Shown in pieces: positions 36,066 through 44,400 of a stretch of DNA of 64,000 nucleotides (its first letter is position 1; each line of letters starts with the position of its first letter). The position numbers and the translations under genes were made by a program. The stretch comes from Acanthosoma haemorrhoidale. Lineage: Eukaryota > Arthropoda > Insecta > Hemiptera > Acanthosomatidae. The notes under the pieces are model-generated. The model ran no database searches. It saw only the letters and a program-made list of their open reading frames with translations, and was not told where the DNA came from. The stretch covers positions 120,091,866-120,155,865 of the forward strand of contig OV884011.1 of assembly GCA_930367205.1 (NCBI GenBank), in the 5' to 3' direction.

Positions 36066-36440
36066 CTTCATAAAAGTTAACGGGTTCGCGGATAAGAAAG
36101 AGGCGAGCGGCGTTATGTCCCACGCCCACCTCTCCATTTACGGGGGCCGCGTTATTATTATTACGGCACCCACCGGGGCTCAGGGTGAAATAAAACCGCC
36201 GCGGACGGGACGGAACAGAGCCGTAACCTCTGCTTAGACCGCGGTTGGAATATCTTATAATATGCCCGTGAGACCGTGATGTAGTGCCGGCAGAAAGTGA
36301 GCCCGCTAAGAAATAGTCTGTATAAAAGGCAGTAAAGCGTTATTACTGTGGATTTGTCGGGCCTGGGGGTGACAGCCTGGAGCCCGGCCAACGGCGTAGG
36401 TCACCTGCCACTGTACTCGCCACCCTCATCAGGTACTAGC
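36066..36440. promoter_or_regulatory. GC-richer island, candidate cis-regulatory element
   Basis: About 375 bp with many CpG-rich words (GGCGAGCGGCG, CCGCCGCGGACGGG). It contains TTATTATTACGG (a Hox-like TTTATTA/TTAC core), AATAAAACCGCC and an E-box CACCTG at 36,402, the core motif bound by Snail/Scratch-class and bHLH factors. A 76-codon minus-strand frame has no domain. Of the three islands in the window this is the densest. A regulatory role is inferred. Confidence 0.35.
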
Positions 36441-36789
36441 GGTCTTTCCAGGTACTACTAGCTACCTAACGTAATGATAATTAAGTAATATTAACATTAT
36501 GACTCCCCACTTTGCATTTTTGCCAGCCAATCAAACTACAAATAAAAATTATGATGTTTCGAAAAGAGTTGCATGAAGATCATAATTAAACCATGTTGCA
36601 CAAGAATATTATCGAACCTTTGTATTTTTTATGGCCTCTCAATCACAGAGGTAATTGATTAGAGCATAAATATGATGGTTATATCATTATGTTGATTTCG
36701 GTTGTAAAATATTGTTTTTCTTAATTATTTAAATTTTATTATTATTTATCCATGCTTGACAAGAGAAATGTTAACGGTTCCAGCAACTA
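36441..36789. other. AT-rich DNA, nothing recognised
   Basis: No feature recognised between the GC-rich island and the Tc1-like element. Confidence 0.55.
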
Positions 36790-37941
36790 CACGGATAACA
36801 AAACTAATGCACCACTTTTATTTTTTGAAAGATTATCAATTTAGCAGACTTCAAAAATATTTTTGATATAGGAAATAAGTCATTTGAAAACGTAATTGTA
36901 TTTTACACAGATAATCGAAAGTACATAATAAGTAAAAGAAAAAAAATAGACTTGGAAAATATTTTTTTAAAGAAAAAGTATTCAATAACTGGTACTTCCA
37001 CCTCTGAAACGAATCACGTCTCTTAGACAGCTTGACATTCATCGGAAGAGGTTTTCAATAAAGTACTGATGAAAATTGTCCCACTCTTCATCAGCAGCCC
37101 ACTTAAATTCTTCAAGGGTGATGACCTAGACTCCGACGTCTTACTCTTCGCTTCAGTTGATCCCAGACAAGCTCAATAGTATTTTAGTCTGGAGTCAGTG
37201 GTGGCCACACCAAGGACTCAATCTCAACCACTATCAGGTAATCATTAACCATATGTGCTCTGTGGGGTCTAGTATTATTATCCATAAACCAGAATCCTTT
37301 GCTAATGTAGGGAGCAAACGTCACTACATGTTCTTCAATTACGTCCCCTAAATACCTCTGAGTCGTGAGGGACCTTCCCCACACAACCACCACGAAATGC
37401 CACCTCGGGAGCCATACAGCATTGGGCGCACCTCTCTCCTGGCTGTCTCCATGTAAACTTGCGGCCATCAGAAGACATGAGACCATCTCTCACCTCGTCT
37501 GTAAAGACACATCTTTTCCAGTTACCACCTATCCAGTCCAATTCACATGTTCACGTGCAAACTGGCCATTTTGGGAGCTGAAGTAAGTGGACCTCTCTAC
37601 GGGCAGGATGTTGATTTCGGACTTTCCTTAAGTGACTTTTTAACTCGTGTACTCTGATGCGCCGGTTTCGCAACTACATAATACGCATTTCATGATCCTT
37701 AGATGATGATTGAAAGTATAAGTGAGAATGAATTTTATGATGTCTAGATTGGATGATCAGATGATACTGTTGGTGAAAAAGGATTTAAGAGAAAACAAAA
37801 CATTATTCACGGTTTATATTTACACTGGTATTACCTAAATACCAACGGTTAATCTAAAAGAAGGAAGATAATTTATATAATTTTAACTAATGAATATGAA
37901 TGAATTAAAAATGAGTGGTGCATCAATTTTGTCCATCAGTG
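36790..37941 (-). mobile_element. Complete-length but dead Tc1-like transposon
   Basis: 1,152 bp bounded by TA on each side (36,788-36,789 and 37,942-37,943). The right end, reverse-complemented, reads CACTGATGGACAAAATTGAT followed by GCACCACT. The left end reads CACGGATAACAAAACTAATG followed by CACCACT. They form imperfect terminal inverted repeats of about 28 bp. Transposase remnants fill the interior on the minus strand. Length, TA duplication, terminal repeats and protein all agree with the Tc1 group of Tc1/mariner. Confidence 0.85.
36950..37690 (-). pseudogene. Tc1-like transposase (DDE), frameshifted
   Basis: Cut-and-paste transposase remnant. From its N-terminal side the minus strand shows RGPLTSA, then NWKRCVFTDEVRDGLMSSDG with the first catalytic Asp in FTDE (about 37,500), a shift of frame near 37,395, VVWGRSL, then MDNNTRPHRAH with the second Asp (about 37,275), LVWPPLTPD, a stop, and NTIELVWDQLKR with the catalytic Glu (about 37,165). 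The end reads RRDSFQRWKYQLL, equivalent to the usual CI.ARGG.T.Y tail. All three DDE residues survive, but a stop and frameshifts disable it. The N-terminal helix-turn-helix half is poorly recognisable. Confidence 0.85.
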
Positions 37942-37984
37942 TATACATTTTATGTATTCGAGTGAGTACAAAACCCCAGTACAT

Positions 37985-38195
37985 CCGTCTGGTAGGCACG
38001 ACATTTATTCTCAATTTGGACGGGAGGACTGATCGGAGGAACTGGGTAAAAACCATAATCCCTACCAATATTTCATACATCAGCACAGTCCACTGATGTT
38101 TGTTTACACAGTCTTGAATGTTCATGAAAAAGCCTAAATCCCCTCCAAGCCCTCGGAGCCAAACGACCTCTGTGAGACCTGAAGCAGCTGAACAA
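37985..38195 (+). repeat. Dispersed repeat shared with 16,206-16,405
   Basis: Second copy of the unclassified repeat, with core GGACTGATCGGAGGAACTGG and CCATAATCCCTACCAATATT. It lies just beyond the right end of the Tc1-like element. A 138-codon minus-strand frame covers it (38,299-37,883), but the frame is not kept in the other copy and has no domain. The label repeat is therefore safer than gene. Confidence 0.75.
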
Positions 38196-38783
38196 CCTTT
38201 ATAAATCTCCTTCCTAGAAAAAACTAACGAAAATTTCAAACAAAAATAAGGAATAAATATTATAGTAAAAAGAAACTTGATTAAAACATATACATTCAAA
38301 AATTAAGATAATCTCAAAGAAAAATGATAGTGCTTGACAGTTAAAAGAGAAAAAAGAAAAGAGCCAAAAAAGTAACATTATATAATGAGAAAGTTTCTGC
38401 GCATGCGCTACTATTAACAACCACGTACAACTATCGCTCTCCAAATCAATACCGATAACTACCGTTTATAGACTCTTTTTCGGCTTTGGGATTGTGTCAA
38501 CTGGCAACATAAGTGAGGTGGCCACGAGGGAGCCCTCAATAAGTGAGTAGATCGCTAGTACATTGGTGTGAAGTGCAAATAATAGTGACATCGGACAGAG
38601 TAGTCAGCCATCTTGACTGAGGCATCAGCCGTCGTTCACGATACATAGCCGTTCTGAGCCAGACCCGATAGGTGGCTCAGAGCCAAGACCGGTGACTCGT
38701 CACTGGAATCCTACCGCGCGCTACGTATTTTATTTTATTTATTTTTTTTTTTTTAACTAACAAAAATCTTAGCTAATGACAAA

Positions 38784-39075
38784 ATGAGATTTTATCAGCA
38801 GCTAATATCACAAAATAAAAAGAAAATATCTAGGTCCTTAGGTCCAACTCCGCCAACGTCGCCAGTAAAGCGAAAACCCAGACGCTCAAATAGGAACATC
38901 CCTATAAACTCATCTGCTGCCAGCTCTATGGAAGATCTACCAGCACTTGCCAGCACTTCAAACGAAGAAACTGTAGCAGAATCTCCATTCTTCACACCGA
39001 ATAGGTTCGAGGTACTGAGAAATAGCCAACCTGACGACATGGAAGTTATTCAAACACCAACACAGCCCAAGCCGC
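38784..39075 (+). pseudogene. LINE family 1 ORF1, N-terminal part only
   Basis: ORF1 encodes the RNA-binding Gag-like protein of Jockey-type LINEs. The ATG at 38,784 starts MRFYQQLISQNKKKISRSLG, then a basic/proline/serine-rich stretch (PVKRKPRRSNRN) and SPFFTPNRFEVL. The same start is seen at 61,197 and, with changes, at 54,343, so the start is well supported. After about 97 codons the sequence changes to ORF2. The central domain and the CCHC knuckles are missing. The reading frame continues out of phase into ORF2 to 39,164. Confidence 0.85.
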
Positions 39076-39082
39076 CACAACT

Positions 39083-39724
39083 GTGGAAGATTTCCTCACT
39101 TCACCTATTCCTCTCTCTCTTCCACCAAAAGCCGTTAACCCCTCTGAGGTTAAATACCTTCTGAAAAACTTACCTTACCGAAAATCCCCTGGATATGATC
39201 TCCTTACTCCTCAAATTCTCAAACAAATTCCTCCTAAAGCCATAATCTTCCTAACCTACATATATAATTGCATAATCCGAACGACGCACTTTCCTCTCCT
39301 CTGGAAACATTCCATTATTGTCCTATTCGCCAAACCCGGTAAACCACCCAATGACGCCTCATCTTATCGTCCAATTAGCCTACTCCCTATCCTCTCAAAA
39401 ATATTTGAGAAACTCCTACTAAAACGTCTACTTCCAATTGTTGAATCCAAAAACCTTTTTCCCACACACCAGTTTGGTTTCCGCCAACGACATTCCACTG
39501 CTCAACAACGCCTTCGCGTTGTTGATCACATCTCCTCAGCCCTTGAAACCAAACAGTATTGCACTGCTGCCTTTCTCGATATAGCTCAAGCTTTTGACAG
39601 GGTTTGGCACGCAGGTTTGCTTTACAAGCTCAAAAGATATTTACCACAGACCCTTTTCCTAATCCTACAGTCCTACCTTTCAAACCGCTTCTTCCAAGTC
39701 CGCTGTGGTTTAGAATACTCTTAA
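39083..39724 (+). CDS. Reverse transcriptase, fingers and palm (LINE family 1 ORF2 fragment)
   Basis: A 213-codon open frame covering the N-terminal half of a Jockey-type reverse transcriptase. It contains LPYRKSPGYDLLTPQILKQI, the KPGKPPNDASSYRPISLLPI block, LLPIVESKNLFPTHQFGFRQ, then AAFLDIAQAFDRVWHAGLL with the first catalytic Asp, and ends at a stop at 39,722. Comparison with the minus copy at 18.05 kb shows that the stop results from one extra T near 39,720. It is the least mutated RT in the window, but cannot act alone: no endonuclease, and no FADD box in this frame. Confidence 0.85.
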   Translation: MEDFLTSPIPLSLPPKAVNPSEVKYLLKNLPYRKSPGYDLLTPQILKQIPPKAIIFLTYIYNCIIRTTHFPLLWKHSIIVLFAKPGKPPNDASSYRPISLLPILSKIFEKLLLKRLLPIVESKNLFPTHQFGFRQRHSTAQQRLRVVDHISSALETKQYCTAAFLDIAQAFDRVWHAGLLYKLKRYLPQTLFLILQSYLSNRFFQVRCGLEYS

Positions 39725-40520
39725 CTACTATCCCATAAGTGCAGGAGTTCCACAGGGCAGTGTCCTAGGCCCCATCCTCTATAACCTATACACCGCTGAT
39801 GTCCCCTCTACTCCCAATACCTTCTTGGCCACATTTGCAGATGACACTGCAGTCTTGTCATCCCATCCAGACCCCGACATAGCATCCCATAACCTTCAAA
39901 AACACCTTGACGAGATCGAGTATTGGTGCAATCAATGGCGGATCAAAGTTAATGAAGCAAAATGCTCCCACATTACCTTCACCCTTTGTCGCAAGTCTGG
40001 TCCACTAGTTTATTTTAATTCTATTCCTCTCCCTGTATCCGAGACAGTACGGTACTTAGGCTTCCATCTTGACAAACGACTGACCTGGAACCCACATACG
40101 AGACTAAAAAGACAAGAACTAAACAGACGCTTTGGACAACTGTACAGACTACTTCAAAGGACATCCCATCTCTCAATAGAAAATAAACTACTAATCTACA
40201 AAGTTATACTTAAACCAATCTGGACATACGGAATAGAGCTATGGGGGACAGCAAAAAAGTCTAACATCAAGCGTATCCAATCCTTTCAATCAAAAGTCCT
40301 GAGAACAATAGTAAATGCCCCTTATTATGTCAGCAACAAAACCCTTCATAACGACCTTAATATACCCTACATTCTAGAACTCATCCCTTCCAAGTTTATG
40401 AAATTCCACAGTAGCCTTTCCAACCACCCTAATCCTGTAGCACAGTCAATGCACTGCGCCACTCATCCCTATAATCCTGCTCGGAGACTGAAACGGCAGT
40501 GGCCTCGTGACCTGCTATAA
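39725..40520 (+). CDS. Reverse transcriptase, active-site palm to ORF2 C-terminus
   Basis: Continuation of the previous ORF2 in another frame. It starts with the VPQGSVLGPILYNLYTADVP block (about 39,749), then ATFADDTAVLSSHPD with an intact FADD (39,832), EYWCNQWRIKVNEAKCSH, YLGFHLDKRLTWNPHTRLKR, WTYGIELWGTAKKSNIKRIQ and the C-terminal RRLKRQWPRDLL ending at TAA, 40,518-40,520. An uninterrupted frame with ATG covers 39,825-40,520. The active-site residues are preserved, so only the single-base shift at about 39,720 separates the two RT halves. No RNase H domain is seen, as in Jockey. Confidence 0.85.
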
Positions 40521-40830
40521 ACGCGTGACAGTGGGAGTCCTGGCAATGGCCAGTCTCTCCAATCATGTCCTGAGCGTCTGTGGCTCTCGCGCTCTTGGTC
40601 AGCCTCCACTGGCTAGTATCCGGTGACGCGGCTGACGGAGGAGCGTGGGGGGACTTCCCAAGACTCCGCTTTCTCTTTGCGGTGGATTTGGGGGGTCTCT
40701 GGTCTGTCTGTAAATATTGTATGAATGAGCGAGTGAATGATGAACTGTAAATATTGTATGAATGAGAGCATATATCTTAATTACTTATTGCCTTATAAAA
40801 GGCAGATTGTAATTATTGCACAATAAAGGA

Positions 40831-41317
40831 ATTATACTATATAATGAGAAAAATTGCTTAAATGAGCATTGATTAAATTTCTTAAAATCCTCCGCCCTGA
40901 AGCCAACATTACAACAGCATATATGATTTAGTAACACAGTTTTATCAGAAAATCACTAAATTCATGAAATAGCAAATTATCACTAAATCCCAGTAGGGAG
41001 AAACACCCACAATTCAACTAAACACATATCACTTCATTAATCTTCACAATATTTTTTACTCTTGCACCACTGCTATTTTTGGGATTTACATTGCTTGCCC
41101 ATGAGTTTTGGTCATCCTCTTCATCTTCCCACAATCCCCTTACAACCATTGCTTCTTCTGAATACGTCCGCCTCAACCTTTTTCGGTTTGCTCCTTGCCA
41201 CGGATCCTATATGGAATCGAAGTACCATAACTTATTATTTTTTGATCTTCATGTTATTTGTCAATCCACTTCAGTCCCTGGAAGTTGGATTTTTATTAAA
41301 TAAAAAAAAAAAAAGAC
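40831..41317. other. Unassigned DNA between two LINE ends
   Basis: Two overlapping plus-strand frames (41,062-41,328 and 41,079-41,303) have no recognised domains and overlap each other. The stretch runs into an A run before the next LINE tail and might belong to an unknown element that shares that tail. Confidence 0.4.
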
Positions 41318-41372
41318 TTATTGCCTAATATAAAGGCAGATTGTAATTTTATCTTAATAAAAATTGTTTTAA
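41318..41372 (+). mobile_element. LINE family 1 tail fragment
   Basis: About 55 bp: ACTTATTGCCTAATATAAAG then GCAGATTGTAATTTTATCTT and AATAAAA. It is nearly the same as the ends of the copies at 32.05 and 40.79 kb. It is only the extreme 3' end, so either a very short insertion or the tail of an element whose body (40,831-41,317) differs. Confidence 0.75.
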
Positions 41373-42473
41373 AAAATAAATAAAAATAATGATTTATAAA
41401 ATTTGACCAGCTTATTTATGTCTTAAACAGCTCTCAAAACCTTATTTAATTATATTTGAAATCACGTTTATTTTACCACCAAATATGTTGTTCTTGGCCA
41501 TATGAAAAATAATTAATTCATTACAAAGTTTATGATCCGCGCGTGTTGAATAGTTTTGAGATCTGAGGTTTTAGTTGGATCCAGTTTGCAAACTTGAGTT
41601 CTATCTGAGTATCATCATCAGACTCCGCCCTGATTGGCAGGATCGTAAGCACTTGGTAATGGCAAAGTAAGCAGTCGAATGTGCTGGTGCTTCGATTAAA
41701 ATGTTCTGATATAATGAGAGGCACTTTGCTGTTAATAAATACAAACTTAACCCAATTCTGGTTCTAATTGATAATCTTTCATAAACACCATTAGGAGTAC
41801 TATGTAAAAGCGAATGAAGGTACTGGGAAACCAAGCGATATCAAGTATGTTCATTAAATTTTCTCGGAAAGCTTTACTCAGTAGACTACTGACATACTAA
41901 GCCCAGAATTTATGAAAGCCCATTTATAGGGAGCCACAGGGATTTTCACCGACTTGTTATGGCATAACAAAGGCACACGTGTGATTTAATTCTGTTTTAC
42001 GTAATCGACCTGCTCAGATTAGCATCCAATGAACTCTAATAATAATGATGTAAACATATGTTTATTCCACAATTTATGAATAACCACATAGGGAAATATT
42101 AAATTAGAAAAAATTAATAAATAAGAAAAGATTTGTTTATAAAGTGGCGAGAAATAACAAAAACATTAGAGTATTCATAAACCGACGTCCAGATGTATGA
42201 CACATGTGTGAAACGAGTGAATTTTCTTATTTCCTAGCTCTTAAGGAGTTTGTGGTAAAGTTCGTGGTATAAAGAGTTTTTCATACTTGTATTTATTTTT
42301 ATACAAAGTCTTATTCACAATTAAATAAAAAAAAGTACTTCTAACGTCTGGGTCACTAATTTAAGAGCTTTGGTAGACGGAAGAAATAACATCAGGTTGA
42401 TTGTACGTTGAATAGAATATAATCTTGTTCAAATTATGAGCACAAAAAAACTTTGATAAACCAAGACGTGTAC
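41373..42473. other. AT-rich DNA, nothing recognised
   Basis: Minus-strand frames 41,530-41,834 have no recognised domain. Confidence 0.55.
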
Positions 42474-42569
42474 ACAGGTGGTCTGAAAAGTTTCCGACCT
42501 CAACATGAAGATGATAATAAAATAAATAAAAGCTTTGTTAGGTTGGAAACTTTTCAAACCACCCTCGTA
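42474..42569. mobile_element. Mariner-type mini-MITE
   Basis: A 96-bp foldback. The left arm reads GGTGGTCTGAAAAGTTTCCG then ACCTCAACA. The right arm, reverse-complemented, reads GGTGGTTTGAAAAGTTTCCA then ACCTAACA. TA dinucleotides lie at both borders (TGTACACAGG; CTCGTATATG). The GGTGGTTTGAAAAGTTTCC end is typical of mariner-type terminal repeats. Only about 30 bp of A-rich DNA separate the arms, so there is no coding capacity. Confidence 0.8.
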
Positions 42570-43619
42570 TATGAAAAAAATATAAAAAAAGTCTAGAAGG
42601 CTTAAGGAAACTAAAAGCTCTTAGAGGAAGGTCGTACTTCCACGTGCATGGTAGAAACATCTTACTTAAGCAGCCGTGTCAGTCACACTGATTGATTGGA
42701 AATTGAACGACGGCATAATTAACTATTAGCAATAGCTTACCGAGTCGATCGTGACACGTCGTCATGTCAGTAAACTAATACAGAAAGTGGAAAAGTAAGT
42801 GTGTACATTGGTGGATGTGATCAGGAATGAAAAACGTTAGAGATCTATGCATGAAATTTGGAACTGACAAAGTGTACCATGTTTTCTTAAATTTACATTC
42901 AGCCTTGCCCGCCAACATTTTGAATATTTGTCTCATTTTCCCTTCACACTTAATTTTACAAACATAACCTCGATCCACTTGCTGGGATACTTTCTTCACT
43001 GTGAAAAACTGACGCCTGCAAGTGCCTTAGAACTGTTTCACTAATTAATGTGATGTGGTTTTACCACTTGCCAAAGTGATAAATAATTGCCAATTTTAAC
43101 TAGATAAAATAATATCCTTAATCCTTAGAAATTTATTTTTTATAGCGAGCATTTATCAAAAGGTCATTATATTTTACAATCTATAGGTTCGACGTTTCCA
43201 ATATAAGCTTCATTATACCCAGATTGGACTATCGGCTTTGAGAAAAGATAGAATAATAAACCTCGAAAACAAAAAGCAACATAGCATGTACAGAATTACT
43301 CAACTAGTCATACAAAGATTAAAAAAAAATCCAAAAGTGGTTTTCTTAAAGTAAAAAGTGTAATTACATGCAAGGTAAAAAAGTAAAGTATCACTGAAAA
43401 ACATATGACTCATTTATATTCACAGTTTTTACTTGGACTTTTTAGTGAAACGTGATTAGGTGTAATTTTCTCCAATGGGTTGAGTAAGTTCAGAATGTGG
43501 TCTTACTATCAAACTTACTCGGAGTAACTGAAGACTACTAGGTGAAGTTATTTTTAGTGTGTTAAATTTTAGAAAGCGCTTTTTATTAATGTTCTGGGCA
43601 TAGAAGTAACTTTCTGGTA
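42570..43619. other. AT-rich DNA, nothing recognised
   Basis: A 74-codon minus-strand frame (42,999-42,775) has no known domain. Confidence 0.55.
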
Positions 43620-44400
43620 ACATATAACAGGCTAACAGGTGTTTGGAGCCGAAGTATTTGGAGGTGATTTCACATAAATTTATGGCCTGATTTCAAATAT
43701 ATCCTAGGTTTTGCCTAGGAGCCAAAATTGTATGATATAACTTTTTTGTGAAATATACTTTACACTATTTTAAGTTAAATACACGGATCAAATGAACAAC
43801 CCATACACGGAATTTTTTCCGAAAAAAACACTTCGTGTTAATAGTGTACCTTGGTCCTTATGTGACATCCAAGGGTTTTGAAACTGTCAAGCATCTCGTT
43901 TACCATTTCAACATAGTTCTCTGCTTTGCGTTTACCCGGAAAATTTCCTACAACTGCAACAAATGAAGGCCAGACTTTTCGCTCAGCCCCATTTATCGCA
44001 TTTACGAAGGCAGGATCCTTAATTAGTTGTCATTATTATTATAATTAGTTAATTATTTGTGGGCCATCAAATATACCTGCTTTAATTTTTACCATTCTCA
44101 ACTGAGGCAGTTTCCCCCATACATGCAAATCATGATCCGTTCTTATCAAAAGGCTTCAAAACTGCTAAATAAGGGTAAGTTTTGAATGCAGAGGAGGAAA
44201 GATGATTTTCTCTCGTTCAAGTATGAGGTCTTTAATGATATTCTTTTCCACAGCGTCTATGTTTTGTCTGTTAGGCCGCTCTTTTGTAACCCCGTGGTGT
44301 GCATTTTCTCAGCTAACCCAGAGGAACAACAAGCAAGGATATTTGGTACCCAAGGAGAAAGTTAACCATTTTTAAGTTCACACAAATCACCTATTGATGT
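43620..44400 (-). repeat. Repeat carrying an uncharacterised arthropod protein remnant
   Basis: Contains the decayed coding fragment described at 43,850-44,390. Downstream on the minus strand is a non-coding part with ACAGGCTAACAGGTGTTT (43,627), similar to ACAGGCCAACAAGTGTTTT at 53,535, each followed by a GGAG(C/G)TG..TTT motif. Two copies in the window and the decayed protein indicate a dispersed element. The superfamily is unknown to me. Confidence 0.55.
43850..44390 (-). pseudogene. Remnant of a repetitive uncharacterised arthropod protein
   Basis: Translated on the minus strand with stops and shifts, it reads in order: VNFLLG, TKYPCLLFLWVS, NRQNIDAVEKNIIKDLI, EKIIFPPLHSKL, LPQLRMVKIKAGIFDGPQI, DPAFVNAINGAERKVWPSFV, AVVGNFPGKRKAENYVEMVN and EMLDSFKTLGCHIRTKVHY. 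This order (LG..TKYPCFLCLW; KI.LPPLHIKLG; KIKAGIFVGPQI; W.SFV.VV.NFLGN.KA.NY..LV..ML.....LGC.MS.KVHF) is one I recognise from a multicopy family of uncharacterised arthropod proteins, probably element-encoded. No biochemical function is known to me. Frameshifts and stops disable it. Confidence 0.6.

Larger units (their letters stand above)
38490..40830 (+). mobile_element. LINE family 1, internally deleted copy with both ends
   Basis: It has a 5' UTR (about 38,490-38,783) similar to that at 60,925-61,196, including GTGGCTCAGAGCCAAGACC before CTACGTA. ORF1 N-terminus, most of the reverse transcriptase, ORF2 C-terminus, 3' UTR and family tail (GGCAGATTGTAATT near 40,803) follow. At about 39,075 the ORF1 sequence jumps straight into ORF2 just before the RT: the middle and end of ORF1 and the entire endonuclease are absent. 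The remaining RT is the best-preserved in the window. Confidence 0.9.

Noticed and set aside
37883..38299. 138-codon minus-strand open frame
   Set aside because: It spans the end of the Tc1-like element and a dispersed repeat, has no known domain, and is not preserved in the other copy of the repeat.
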